Assembly: GCA_963756455.1 (NCBI GenBank)
Contig: CAVWNC010000004.1
Coordinates: 1,860,001 to 1,924,000, forward strand
Source of the DNA: DASQPA01 sp963756455
GTDB lineage: Bacteria > Acidobacteriota > Thermoanaerobaculia > Multivoradales > UBA5704
Reading direction: 5' to 3'
DNA: 64,000 nt
Part shown: piece after piece, positions 41,085 through 52,283 of the stretch
Numbering within the stretch: position 1 is the first letter of the stretch
Layout: every line of letters starts with the position of its first letter
Position numbers and translations under genes: made by a program
Notes under the pieces: model-generated
Databases searched by the model: none
What the model was told of the DNA's origin: nothing
What the model saw: only the letters and a program-made list of their open reading frames with translations

Positions 41085-41151
41085 GCTCGCCCGCACCCTC
41101 CTTCTCGGTCCGTTCCGCGTCTCCCCGCTCTGGCTTGTTTCGTGACGGAGC

Positions 41152-41169
41152 TTGTGACATCCTTCACTA
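41152..41169. promoter_or_regulatory. Putative Rex operator upstream of nuoA
   Basis: TTGTGACATCCTTCACTA matches the Rex site TTGTGAA-N4-TTCACAA at 12 of 14 defined positions. It lies 142 bp before nuoA in the 227-bp divergent gap, and a rex gene closes the same operon. NADH-responsive repression of complex I genes is known for Rex in several bacteria. Confidence 0.6.
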
Positions 41170-41311
41170 GCCCTGAAGGCCCTCTGGGCTTTGGCGGTTC
41201 ACGCTTGAGAATGCACGCCCCGTGCCGAGCGCCTGGACGCGGAATCTCCGGGGCGAGAAGCCAGATCGTCGTGTTGCATGAGGCCTTGAACCCCTCTCGA
41301 GGAGGCTTCCG

Positions 41312-41725
41312 TTGCCCGAGCAGTACTATCCGGTTCTCCTGACTCTGGGGGTCGCCATCCTCCTCGGGGTGACCATCCTCGTCCTCTCCCAGCTCCTCGG
41401 CCGCCAGACCGGGGGTCGGATCAAGGGGACGACGGTCGAGTCCGGCATGCCTCTCCTCGACCTCTCGCACAAGCGGATCTCGATCATTTTCTTTCTCGTC
41501 GCCATCGACTTCATCGTCTTCGACCTCGAAGCCGCCTTCCTTTATCCATATGCCCTGATCCTCCGCGAGCGCAGCTGGGGGCTCTTCTGGCCGGTCATGG
41601 GCTTCATCTTCCTTATCCTCGTGGGCTACGCCTACGTGTGGAAGAAGGGCGGCCTCGACCTCGGTCCCAAGAGCCGCGTCCCCGGTCACAGCGGTGAGCC
41701 CAGGATTTTGGGGGAGCAGCCTTGA
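41312..41725 (+). CDS. nuoA: NADH-quinone oxidoreductase subunit A
   Basis: A 137-aa membrane protein with three hydrophobic segments. It carries the family signature YESGMP-like TVESGMPLLDLSHKRISIIFFLVAIDFIVFDLEAAFLYPYA. Subunit A is part of the membrane arm near the quinone site. The start is a TTG with GGAGG six bases upstream. It begins a ten-gene complex I operon, with nuoE directly after it rather than nuoB. Confidence 0.92.
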   Translation: MPEQYYPVLLTLGVAILLGVTILVLSQLLGRQTGGRIKGTTVESGMPLLDLSHKRISIIFFLVAIDFIVFDLEAAFLYPYALILRERSWGLFWPVMGFIFLILVGYAYVWKKGGLDLGPKSRVPGHSGEPRILGEQP

Positions 41726-41750
41726 GCCAGGGGGAACAGCCTTGAGCGGC

Positions 41751-42317
41751 ATGGAGAAGGTACCGGCGGCGGCCGCCGCAGCGCCGGCGGACTCGACCTC
41801 CCCCACCGGCGAGGAATATGCCACGGCTGCCCCGGCCAAGCCGGCGGTCCGTTTGCCGGACGCAGCCCGCCAGGAGCTCGACGCGATCCGTCCGCGCTAT
41901 CCGACGACGCTCGCGACCCTCCTCCCGGCCCTCCACATCGCCCAGCGGTATTGGGATGGCTGGCTGCCGGACGAGGCGATCGCCGCCGTCGCCGCCGAGC
42001 TGGGCGTGCCCGAGGCCACGGTCTATGGAGTCGTCACCTTCTACGACCTCTACCACCAGAAGCCGGTCGGCCGGCACCGCATCCGGGTCTGCACCAATCT
42101 CTCCTGCCAGCTCCGCGGCTCGGGCGAGATCATGCAGGCGTTAAAGGCCGAGCTGGGGGTGGGTGAGGACGAGGTGACCCCCGACGGCCGTTGCTCTTAC
42201 ATCCACTTTGAATGCCTGGGCTCGTGCGACACCGCGCCGATGATGATGATCGACGACGACTACCACGAGAACCTGAGCCCGGAGCGGGCCCGACGCATCG
42301 TGAAAGGTCTCTCCTGA
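41751..42317 (+). CDS. nuoE: NADH-quinone oxidoreductase subunit E (24-kDa-like, [2Fe-2S])
   Basis: A 188-aa thioredoxin-like protein of the NADH-oxidising module. The four cysteines of the N1a cluster are in RVCTNLSCQLRGS and FECLGSCDTAP. The N-terminal 40 residues are an Ala/Pro-rich extension. I used the ATG at 41751; a TTG at 41742 is nearly as good. The TGA overlaps the next ATG by one base. Confidence 0.9.
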   Translation: MEKVPAAAAAAPADSTSPTGEEYATAAPAKPAVRLPDAARQELDAIRPRYPTTLATLLPALHIAQRYWDGWLPDEAIAAVAAELGVPEATVYGVVTFYDLYHQKPVGRHRIRVCTNLSCQLRGSGEIMQALKAELGVGEDEVTPDGRCSYIHFECLGSCDTAPMMMIDDDYHENLSPERARRIVKGLS

Positions 42318-43633
42318 TGGCTCCGACCCTCGCATTCGAACCGGTCCTCACCAGGAACGTCGGCAAGCCCGAGGCGCTGACCTTAGATGGCTATAAGAAG
42401 CTCGGCGGCTACGAGGGGCTCGCCAAGGCGCTCAAAATGGAGCCCGACGCGGTCATCGAGGAGGTCAAGAAGTCGGGCCTCCGCGGCCGCGGCGGCGCCG
42501 GCTTCTCGGCAGGGCTCAAGTGGAGCTTCATCCCCAAGAACAAGCCGGGCGAGCCGAAGAAGACCAAGTACCTCGTCTGCAACGCCGACGAGTCCGAGCC
42601 GGGGACCTTCAAAGACCGCCTCCTGATGGAGAACGATCCCCACCAGCTGATCGAGGGTTGTGCCATCTGCTGCTACGCGGTGCAGGCGAACACCTGCTAC
42701 ATCTACATCCGCGGCGAGTACACGAAATCGGCGGCGATCCTCGAACGGGCCTTGAAGGAGGCCCGCGAGTCGGGCATCCTGGGCGACAGCTCGCTGGGCT
42801 CCGGCTTCAAGCTCGACATGTGGGTCCACCGCGGCGCCGGGGCCTACATCTGCGGCGAGGAGACGGGGATGCTCGAATCGCTCGAGGGCAAGCGCGGCCA
42901 GCCTCGGGTGAAGCCGCCCTTCCCCGCCGTCGTCGGCGCCTTCGGGGCGCCCACGGTCATCAACAACGTCGAGACCCTCTGCAACGTGCCGCACATCCTC
43001 ACCCGCGGCGCCGACTGGTTCAAGGGGATCGGTACCGACGAGAAGAACACCGGCCCCAAGCTCTATGCCATCTCGGGCCACGTCGAGCGGCCGGGGACCT
43101 ACGAGTATCCGATCGGGGTCACCTTCCGGGAGCTGCTGGCCGGCTGCGGCGGGATGTGGCGGGGCGGCAATCTCAAGGCGTTCATCCCCGGCGGCGCCTC
43201 GGCGCCGATGCTCCCCGCCGACCAGATCGACATCAAGATGGATTTCGACAGCGTCGCCAAGGCCGGCAGCATGCTGGGCTCGGCGGCGGTCATCGTCATG
43301 GACGACCAGACCTGCCTCGTCCGCGCGGCGGCCCGGCTCGCCAAGTTCTTCAACCACGAATCGTGCGGCCAGTGCACCCCCTGCCGCGAGGGGACGAACT
43401 GGATGGAGCTGCTCTTGAAGCGGATCGAGCACGGCGAGGGACGGCCGGGCGACCCGGAGCTCCTGATGTCGGTCTCCGGCAACGTCGGCGGCAACTCGCT
43501 CTGCGCCCTGGGCGACGCGGCGATCGGCCCCGTCCGCTCGCTCCTCAAGACGTTCCGGGCCGAGGTCGACCGCCACATCACGGAGCAGGCCTGCCCCTTC
43601 CCGGAACGGCGCTTCTTCGCCGAGGGAGCTTAA
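42317..43633 (+). CDS. nuoF: NADH-quinone oxidoreductase subunit F (NADH- and FMN-binding)
   Basis: A 438-aa protein with the NADH/FMN region GLRGRGGAGFSAGLKWSF, the FMN loop GAYICGEETGMLESLEGKRGQPR, the SLBB part, and the N3 [4Fe-4S] ligands ESCGQCTPCREGTNWM and SLCALGD. It is the entry site of electrons from NADH into complex I. Standard length, overlapping start with nuoE. Confidence 0.95.
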   Translation: MAPTLAFEPVLTRNVGKPEALTLDGYKKLGGYEGLAKALKMEPDAVIEEVKKSGLRGRGGAGFSAGLKWSFIPKNKPGEPKKTKYLVCNADESEPGTFKDRLLMENDPHQLIEGCAICCYAVQANTCYIYIRGEYTKSAAILERALKEARESGILGDSSLGSGFKLDMWVHRGAGAYICGEETGMLESLEGKRGQPRVKPPFPAVVGAFGAPTVINNVETLCNVPHILTRGADWFKGIGTDEKNTGPKLYAISGHVERPGTYEYPIGVTFRELLAGCGGMWRGGNLKAFIPGGASAPMLPADQIDIKMDFDSVAKAGSMLGSAAVIVMDDQTCLVRAAARLAKFFNHESCGQCTPCREGTNWMELLLKRIEHGEGRPGDPELLMSVSGNVGGNSLCALGDAAIGPVRSLLKTFRAEVDRHITEQACPFPERRFFAEGA

Positions 43634-43639
43634 AAAGAC

Positions 43640-45322
43640 GTGCCCAAGGTAACGATCAACGACCGCACCGTGGAGGTCCCCAAGGGGACGAACCTGGTCG
43701 AGGCCGGGCTTTTGGTCGGCGTCCAGATCCCCCACTACTGCTACCACCCGCGCCTCTCGGTCGTCGGCCAGTGCCGAATGTGCCTGGTCGAGGTCGAGAT
43801 GGGCGGCCGGAAGATGCCGAAGCTCCAGGCCGGCTGCTCGACCCAGGTCGACAACGACGGCATGGTGGTGCGGACGGACACCCCGGAAGTGAAGGAAGCG
43901 ACCCGGGGGATGATGGAGTTTCTCCTCATCAACCATCCCCTCGACTGCCCGATCTGCGACCAGGCCGGCGAGTGCGGCCTCCAGGACTACTCGTTCAAGC
44001 ACGGGATGTCCTACTCGCGCTTCCGGTTCGAGGACAAGCGGACCTATCCGGGCCGCGAGCGCATCCCGCTCGGGGCGAACGTCGTCCTCAACATGAACCG
44101 TTGCATCCAGTGCACGCGCTGCGTCCGCTTCACCAACGAGATCGCGAAGACCGGCGAGCTCGGCTTCTTCAACCGCGGGGCGCGGACCGAGATCGGCACC
44201 TTCCCCGGCAAGGAGCTGTCGAACCCGCTCGCCACCTGCGTCGTCGACGTCTGCCCGGTGGGGGCGCTCACCTCGACCCGCTTCCGCTTCGCCGAGCGCG
44301 TCTTCTATCTCGACAAGAAGCCGTCTCTCTGCACCGGCTGCGAGGTGGGCTGCAACATCACGATCGAGCACCGGCGGGGCAACATCAAGCGCTACAAACC
44401 GCGCGCCAATCCGGAGGTCAACGACTACTGGATGTGCGATTTCGGCCGGGCGACCTTCGAGCGCTACAAGACCGTGCCGCGCCTCACCGCTCCACGGGTC
44501 CGCGACGAAGATGGAAAGCTTGCTCCGGCCTCCTGGAAGGAGGCGCTCGACACCACCTCCCGGAAGCTCCGGATCGCCCACTCGACCCAGCCAGCGGACA
44601 GCCCGATCGCTTTCCTCGGCTCGGGCTTCCTGACCTCGGAGGAAGCCCTCCTCTTCGCCGAGCTGGCCGACCAGGTGGGGACGCCCCACCGCGCGGTCGC
44701 CGTCGACCTCGGGCCGGAGTGGCACATCCCGAACTTGAAAGGTGGAGTCACCGGCCGCGAGGCGGCGCCCAACCGGCGCGGCGCGGAGCTCGCCGGCCTC
44801 AATTCCGGGATCGGGGGAGCCGCGGGGATGAACGCCGAGGCGATCCTCCGCGGCGACACGCCGTTCTCGGTCCTCGTCGTCACCGACAGCGACTTCGGGA
44901 AGGCCGCCCACGACGAGGCGGCGGTCGCCCGCCTGCGCCAGGCCGCCGAAACCCTCATCGTCTTCGGTTGGGCGGATTCCGCCCTCGCCAAGGCGGCGGA
45001 CATCGCTCTCCCCATCGCCACCCATGCGGAGAAGACGGGGAGCTTCGTCAACGTCCAAAACCGGGTACAGCGCTTCAAGGCCGCCTTCCCGCCGCCGGGG
45101 CTCGTCCGCGACGGGGTCGACGTGCTCTCCGACCTCCTCTCCCGCTTCGAGCCGAGCCTCGCGCACCTGACCGCGGAGGACGTCTTCGGCCGTCTCGCGG
45201 AGACCGTGCCGGCCTTCGCCGGCCTGAACCTCGCGCACCTTCCGGCAAGCGGCGCCCCGCTCGCGAGCCCCGCCGCCAACACCCCGGGCCTCCCCGCCCA
45301 CGAACCGGTGGCGGAGGTCTAG
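43640..45322 (+). CDS. nuoG: NADH-quinone oxidoreductase subunit G (short form)
   Basis: A 560-aa iron-sulfur protein. The [2Fe-2S] domain has PHYCYHPRLSVVGQCRMC. The His-Cys3 cluster is at HPLDCPICDQAGECGL. Two ferredoxin-like clusters are at RCIQCTRCVRF and ATCVVDVCPVGAL, and the molybdopterin-type 4Fe4S domain has CTGCEVGCNITIEH. The C-terminal molybdopterin-fold part is short and degenerate, so the protein is well under the 780-900 aa of many NuoG proteins; short forms are known in other phyla. GTG start six bases after the nuoF stop. Confidence 0.92.
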   Translation: MPKVTINDRTVEVPKGTNLVEAGLLVGVQIPHYCYHPRLSVVGQCRMCLVEVEMGGRKMPKLQAGCSTQVDNDGMVVRTDTPEVKEATRGMMEFLLINHPLDCPICDQAGECGLQDYSFKHGMSYSRFRFEDKRTYPGRERIPLGANVVLNMNRCIQCTRCVRFTNEIAKTGELGFFNRGARTEIGTFPGKELSNPLATCVVDVCPVGALTSTRFRFAERVFYLDKKPSLCTGCEVGCNITIEHRRGNIKRYKPRANPEVNDYWMCDFGRATFERYKTVPRLTAPRVRDEDGKLAPASWKEALDTTSRKLRIAHSTQPADSPIAFLGSGFLTSEEALLFAELADQVGTPHRAVAVDLGPEWHIPNLKGGVTGREAAPNRRGAELAGLNSGIGGAAGMNAEAILRGDTPFSVLVVTDSDFGKAAHDEAAVARLRQAAETLIVFGWADSALAKAADIALPIATHAEKTGSFVNVQNRVQRFKAAFPPPGLVRDGVDVLSDLLSRFEPSLAHLTAEDVFGRLAETVPAFAGLNLAHLPASGAPLASPAANTPGLPAHEPVAEV

Positions 45323-45329
45323 GCCGCGC

Positions 45330-46346
45330 ATGAACGTCGAGCTCGTCGCCACGATCGCCAAGATGGCTCTCGCCCTGGGCCTGCTGCTCAACGTCGTGCC
45401 CGTCATGGTCTGGGTCGAACGCCGCGGCAGCGCCCTCATGCAGGACCGGCCGGGACCCAACCGGCTCGGTCCCTGGGGGCTCTTCCAGGCGCTCGCCGAC
45501 GCCGCCAAGTTCATCTTCAAGGAGGACGTGACGCCGAACGCGGTCGACCTGCCGCTCTATCTCGCGGCCCCGGTCCTCGCCCTGCTGCCGGCGTTGACGA
45601 CGATCACCGTCGTCCCCTTCGGGCCGGACCTCGTCTTCCGGGGCCACGCCATCCCCTTGGTCGTGGCGGACGCCGATGCCGGGGTGCTCCTCTTTCTCGC
45701 CCTGGCGAGCCTCGGGGTCTACGGCATCGTCATGGCGGGCTACGCCTCGAACAACAAGTTCTCGCTCCTGGGGTCGATCCGCGCCTCGGCGCAGCTCATC
45801 AGCTACGAGTTGGCGCTCACCCTCTCGGTCGTCGCCGTCGTCATCCCGGCGAGCTCCTTCCGCCTGGCCGACATCGTCGCCTACCAGCGGGGCCACGTGT
45901 GGAACTTCATCCCGCAGTTCCTCGGCTTCCTCGTCTTCCTGGTCGCCTCGTTCGCCGAGACCAACCGGCTGCCGTTCGACCTTTCGGAGGCCGAGTCGGA
46001 GCTCATCGCGGGCTTCCACACCGAGTACAGCGCCATGCGCTTCGCCACCTTCTTCATGGCGGAGTACATCGCGATGACGTCGCTTTCGGCCCTCGGGGTC
46101 ACCCTCTACTTCGGCGGCTGGAGCCTGCCGGGGGTGCATCTCCAGGGATGGCTGGGAGCGATCGTCGGCCTCGTCGTCCTCTGCGCGAAAGTGGCGATCT
46201 GCCTCGGCTTCTTCGTCTGGGTGCGCTGGACCTTCCCGCGCTTCCGCTACGACCAGCTCATGCGGCTCGGCTGGAAGGTGCTGCTGCCGATCGCGATCTT
46301 CAACCTCATCTTAGTGGCGGTCCTGACGATTCATGGCACTCTCTAG
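45330..46346 (+). CDS. nuoH: NADH-quinone oxidoreductase subunit H
   Basis: A 338-aa protein with about eight membrane helices and the two family signatures, LMQDRPGPNRLGPWGLFQ and ETNRLPFDLSEAESELIAGFHTEY. It links the quinone pocket to the proton channels. Next comes nuoJ; nuoI, which usually follows, is not here. Confidence 0.95.
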   Translation: MNVELVATIAKMALALGLLLNVVPVMVWVERRGSALMQDRPGPNRLGPWGLFQALADAAKFIFKEDVTPNAVDLPLYLAAPVLALLPALTTITVVPFGPDLVFRGHAIPLVVADADAGVLLFLALASLGVYGIVMAGYASNNKFSLLGSIRASAQLISYELALTLSVVAVVIPASSFRLADIVAYQRGHVWNFIPQFLGFLVFLVASFAETNRLPFDLSEAESELIAGFHTEYSAMRFATFFMAEYIAMTSLSALGVTLYFGGWSLPGVHLQGWLGAIVGLVVLCAKVAICLGFFVWVRWTFPRFRYDQLMRLGWKVLLPIAIFNLILVAVLTIHGTL

Positions 46347-46356
46347 AGGACGCTGA

Positions 46357-46914
46357 ATGGAGACCGCGATCTTCCTGCTCTTCGGCTTCCTGGCGCTCGC
46401 CTCGAGCGTCGTCGTCGTGGCGCACAAAAACCCCGTCTATTCGACGATGGGCCTGGTGCTCACCCTCTCCTCGGTCGCCGTGCTCTTCGTCCTCCTGGGG
46501 GCGCCGTTCCTGGCGGTCCTCCAGATCCTCATCTACGCCGGGGCGATCGTCGTCCTCTTCCTCTTCGTCCTCATGCTCCTGAACATCACCCGCGAGGAGA
46601 TGCCGCACTCGGGCCAGCCGGTGCAGCGCTGGACGGCGATCTTGGGCGCCGCGATCTTCTTCGGCCTGGTCGGCATGCTCCTCTGGCGGGTCTACCGCGC
46701 GGCGAGCCAGGCTCCCTTGAGCGAGCAGCTGGTGTCGCTCAGGGGCCTGGCAGGCGAGCTTTTCGCCGACTACCTGTTGCCCTTCGAGATGGTCGGCGTG
46801 CTCCTCCTGGTGGCGGTCATCGCGGCGACGGTCCTGGCGCGCCGGCCGGAGGATGCGCAACCGATCGCCGGTATGGACAACCCGAAGGTAGAGGAGGTGG
46901 AGGAAAAGCCATGA
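46357..46914 (+). CDS. nuoJ: NADH-quinone oxidoreductase subunit J
   Basis: A 185-aa membrane protein with five hydrophobic segments and KNPVYSTMGLVLTLSSVAVLFVLLGAPFLAVLQILIYAGAIVVLFLFVLMLLN, typical of ND6/NuoJ. It belongs to the membrane arm. Its stop overlaps the nuoK start (ATGA). Confidence 0.93.
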   Translation: METAIFLLFGFLALASSVVVVAHKNPVYSTMGLVLTLSSVAVLFVLLGAPFLAVLQILIYAGAIVVLFLFVLMLLNITREEMPHSGQPVQRWTAILGAAIFFGLVGMLLWRVYRAASQAPLSEQLVSLRGLAGELFADYLLPFEMVGVLLLVAVIAATVLARRPEDAQPIAGMDNPKVEEVEEKP

Positions 46915-47213
46915 TCCCGGTCTCCTGGTACCTGCTCCTCTCGGCGCTCCTCTTCGCCATCGGCACGGCCGGGGCGTTGACGCGGAGGAACGGCATCAGC
47001 ATCTTTCTCTCGATCGAGCTGATGCTGAACGCGGCGAACCTGGCGCTCGTCGCCTATTCGCGGCTGTGGAACGCGCGGACGGGCCAGCTCGTCGTCTTCT
47101 TCGTCCTCGCGGTGGCGGCGGCGGAGGCGGCGGTGGGGCTCGCCCTCTTCATCGCCATCTACCGCCAGCGGCGGACCATCGACGTCAACCGCCTGAACCT
47201 CATGCGCTGGTAG
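46911..47213 (+). CDS. nuoK: NADH-quinone oxidoreductase subunit K
   Basis: A 100-aa protein with three membrane helices, NGISIFLSIELMLNAANLALVAYSR carrying the conserved Glu, and AAAEAAVGLALFIAIYRQR with the second Glu. Standard length for NuoK/ND4L; proton translocation in the membrane arm. Confidence 0.95.
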   Translation: MIPVSWYLLLSALLFAIGTAGALTRRNGISIFLSIELMLNAANLALVAYSRLWNARTGQLVVFFVLAVAAAEAAVGLALFIAIYRQRRTIDVNRLNLMRW

Positions 47214-47226
47214 GGGCCGCTCATCG

Positions 47227-49188
47227 ATGAACTTGCTCGGGCTCATCCCGCTCCTCCCCTTCGCCGGTGCCGCCATTTTGGGTGCCCTGGGCCTCTTCGG
47301 CCGCCCGCCCAAAAGCCTCGTCACGCTCGTGGGCCTGGGAGCGCCGGGGCTCTCGCTCCTTCTCGCGCTCAACTGTCTGGTGCAGTTCCTCGGCACGGCG
47401 CACGCGCCGGTCGAGAAGATGCTCTACGCCTGGACGACGGGCGAGCTCAAGATCGACTTCGCCTTCCTCCTCGATCCGCTGTCGGCGGTGATGCTTTTCG
47501 TCGTCACCTTTATCGGTTTTCTCATCCACGTCTATTCGGTGGGCTACATGGGCCACGAGGAGGGGTACCGGCGCTACTTCGCGTACCTGAACCTCTTCAT
47601 GGGCTCCATGCTCCTCCTGATCCTCGGCAACAACTACCTGGTGATGTTCATGGGCTGGGAGGGAGTGGGGCTCTGCTCCTATCTCCTGATCGGCTTCTAC
47701 TACGACCAGGAGGTGCCGCCCGCGGCGGGGAAGAAAGCGTTCATCGTCAACCGGATCGGCGACTTCGCGTTCCTGGTCGGGATGTTCGCCCTCTTCGCCA
47801 AATTCGGCAGCCTCCGCTACCTCGATCTCTTCCCCAAGATCGCCACCGATCCCTCGACCGCTCTGGCTCAATATCACCTGGGGGGAATGGGGATGAGTCT
47901 CGCGAGCTTCGTCGCCCTCTGCTTCTTCGTCGGCGCCATGGGCAAGAGCGCCCAGATCCCCCTCTACGTCTGGCTGCCGGACGCCATGGCCGGCCCGACC
48001 CCGGTCTCGGCTCTCATCCACGCCGCGACGATGGTGACCGCCGGCGTCTACATGGTGGCGCGGACGAACGTGCTCTACCAGCTGGCGCCGGGGGTATCGG
48101 GGTTCGTCGCCATCATCGGCGCCGCCACGGCGCTCTTCGCCGCCACGATCGGTCTCGCGCAGACGGACATCAAGAAGGTGCTCGCCTACTCGACGGTCTC
48201 GCAGCTCGGCTACATGTTCCTGGCCGCCGGCCTGGGCGCCTACTCGACGTCGATCTTCCACGTCATGACCCACGCCTTCTTCAAAGCCCTTCTCTTCCTG
48301 GGCTCGGGCTCGGTCATCCACGCCATGAGCGGCGAGCAGGACATGCGGAAGATGGGAGGCCTCAAATCCGCCCTCCCCGTGACCTACCGGACTTTTCTGA
48401 TCGGCGCGCTCGCCATCGCCGGCATCTTCCCCTTCGCCGGCTTCTTCTCGAAGGACGCGATCCTCGCCGCGGCGGCCGGAGGTGGCCACTGGGGGCTCTA
48501 CCTCGTGGGTCTCTTCACCGCGGGGTTGACGGCGTTCTACATGTTCCGCGCCGTGTTCCTCACCTTCGACGGCGAGTTCCGGGGAACCGAGGAGCAGCAC
48601 CACCACCTCCACGAGTCGCCCGCCTCCATGACGGTGCCTCTGATCCTCCTCGCCGCGGGCGCCATCGGTGCCGGCTGGGTGGGGATTCCGGAGGCGCTGA
48701 CGGGTGGGAAAGATTGGAACCTCTGGGACCGCTTCCTGGCGCCCACGATCTATCCGATTTCGGGCTACCCGCGGGCCGCCCACGAGATGGGCGCCGGGAC
48801 GGAGATCCTCCTCTCGCTCGTGGCGCTCGCCGTCGCCGGCCTCGGCATCTTCCTCGCCTGGCGCATCTTCGGCGGCAAGCGCGGGGCCGAGAACGGCGCC
48901 GCCTGGGAAGCCGGTCACGCCGGGCTCCAGCGAGTGCTCGCCAACAAGTACTGGGTGGACGAGATCTACGACCGGCTGATCGTCCAGCCGCTCGCCTGGA
49001 CCTCCCGGGTGATCCTCTGGAAGACGGTCGACAACGTCGTCATCGACGGCGCGGTCAAGGCGGGCGCCTTCACGGTCGACGTCGCCGGCCACGCCGGGCG
49101 CTTGACGACGACGGGCAACATCCGCAACTACGCGCTCTATTTCTTCCTCGGCATCCTGCTGCTCTTCTTGTGGATGACCTTCTCTTGA
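47227..49188 (+). CDS. nuoL: NADH-quinone oxidoreductase subunit L
   Basis: A 653-aa antiporter-like subunit with about 15-16 membrane helices: GWEGVGLCSYLLIGFYY, GAMGKSAQIPLYVWLPDAMAGPTPVSALIHAATMVTAGVYMVAR, and STVSQLGYMFLAAGLGAY. The C-terminal lateral helix region is present. It is the distal proton pump of complex I. Confidence 0.95.
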   Translation: MNLLGLIPLLPFAGAAILGALGLFGRPPKSLVTLVGLGAPGLSLLLALNCLVQFLGTAHAPVEKMLYAWTTGELKIDFAFLLDPLSAVMLFVVTFIGFLIHVYSVGYMGHEEGYRRYFAYLNLFMGSMLLLILGNNYLVMFMGWEGVGLCSYLLIGFYYDQEVPPAAGKKAFIVNRIGDFAFLVGMFALFAKFGSLRYLDLFPKIATDPSTALAQYHLGGMGMSLASFVALCFFVGAMGKSAQIPLYVWLPDAMAGPTPVSALIHAATMVTAGVYMVARTNVLYQLAPGVSGFVAIIGAATALFAATIGLAQTDIKKVLAYSTVSQLGYMFLAAGLGAYSTSIFHVMTHAFFKALLFLGSGSVIHAMSGEQDMRKMGGLKSALPVTYRTFLIGALAIAGIFPFAGFFSKDAILAAAAGGGHWGLYLVGLFTAGLTAFYMFRAVFLTFDGEFRGTEEQHHHLHESPASMTVPLILLAAGAIGAGWVGIPEALTGGKDWNLWDRFLAPTIYPISGYPRAAHEMGAGTEILLSLVALAVAGLGIFLAWRIFGGKRGAENGAAWEAGHAGLQRVLANKYWVDEIYDRLIVQPLAWTSRVILWKTVDNVVIDGAVKAGAFTVDVAGHAGRLTTTGNIRNYALYFFLGILLLFLWMTFS

Positions 49189-49204
49189 GGCGACCGCCCC
49201 GCTG

Positions 49205-50826
<1,622 letters not shown>

Positions 50827-50830
<4 letters not shown>

Positions 50831-52263
50831 GCCCGCTGGATCTCCAGAGCGTCGCACCGGAGCTCGTCCTTCTCTTGGGGGGCATCCTCCTTCTCCTCCT
50901 CGACGCCTTCGCCGTCGGCCTCCGCCGGGCGTTCACCGGCATCGCCCTCCTGGTGACGGTCGGGGCCGCCTGGGCGGCGATCCAGCTGCCCGACGGACCG
51001 AGCTTCAACCACCTGATCGAGTCGAGCGTGGCCACCCGGGCGCTGACGCTCATCGTCCTCCTCGCCACCTTTCTCTGCCTCCTGGCCTCCCAGGGCTACC
51101 TGCGGCGGGAGCGGATTCTGACCGGCGAGTACCATGCCCTCCTCCTCTGGTGCGCCTTCGGGCTCCTCCTCATGCTGCGGGCGACGGAGCTGCTGACGAT
51201 CTTCCTCGCCCTGGAGACCCTGTCGCTCTGCCTCTACGCGCTCGCCGCCTTCAACCGGCGGGTCAAGGTCGGGACCGAGGCGGCCCTCAAGTACTTCCTG
51301 ATGGGCGCCTTCGTCTCGGCCTTCGTGCTCTACGGCCTCGCCCTGGTCTATGGGGCGAGCGCGAGCACCCGGCTCCCCGAGATCGCGACCTCGCTCCATT
51401 CGACGGGTTTGACCGTTCCGGCGAGCCTCGGGCTTCTCCTCCTGGTCGCCGGCTTCGGCTTCAAGATGAGCCTCGTCCCCTTCCACGCCTGGGCCCCCGA
51501 CACCTACCAGGGAGCGCCGTCGCCCTTCGTCGCCTTCCTCTCGACCGCTCCCAAGGCGGCCGCCGCCATGGTGCTCTTCCGCCTGCTGGAAGTGGTCTCC
51601 TTGAGCGCCGGGGACAAGGCCGGGGTGAAGTGGATGCACGTCGTCGCCGCCCTCGCGGTGATGTCGATGGTCGCCGGCAACCTCCTGGCGCTGGCGCAGA
51701 AGGACATCAAGCGGATGCTCGCCTACTCGGGCATCGCCCACATGGGCTATCTGCTCCTCGCGCTCGTCGTCCTGGACCGCGGCTCGCTCACCCCGGTCAT
51801 CGTCTACCTCCTGGCCTATGTGCTGATGAACGCCGGCGCCTTCTCGATCGTCGCCATGCTCTACCCGCGCCCGGACGAGCAGCATGCCATCTCCGACCTC
51901 GCCGGTCTGGGCTACCGCTATCCGGTGCTCGGCGCCTGCCTCGCCATCTGCATGCTGTCGCTGGGCGGCATCCCCCCTACTCTCGGCTTCCTCGGTAAAT
52001 ATCTCGTCTTCCTGAACGCCGTGGGCGACGGCCTCGTCGGTCTCTCGATCGTCGGCGTCGTAGCGAGCCTCGTGGGGGTCTTCTACTATCTGCGGGTCAT
52101 CTACTACCTCTACATGAAGACCGAGCTCGAGGCGCCCCAGGGGCTCCTCCTGGACGGTTGGGGCCGGGCCGCCGCGGTGCTCGCCGCGGCCGGCACCCTG
52201 GCGCTGGGGATCTGGCCGACCCGCCTCCTCGCCTGGCTCCTGGCGGCGGCACCCTTCCGCTAA
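50827..52263 (+). CDS. nuoN: NADH-quinone oxidoreductase subunit N
   Basis: A 478-aa antiporter-like subunit with FLALETLSLCLYALAAFNRR, GFGFKMSLVPFHAWAPDTYQGAPSPFVAFLSTAPKAAA and AYSGIAHMGYLLLALV. It ends the complex I gene series. The start is the ATG overlapping the nuoM stop. The rex gene follows 20 bp after its TAA. Confidence 0.95.
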
Positions 52264-52283
52264 AGTCCTGTCCTTTCGTTCCG

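Noticed and set aside
42383..45520. 1045-codon minus-strand frame opposite nuoF/nuoG
   Set aside because: High-GC antisense shadow; the plus strand encodes full-length complex I subunits with all cluster ligands.
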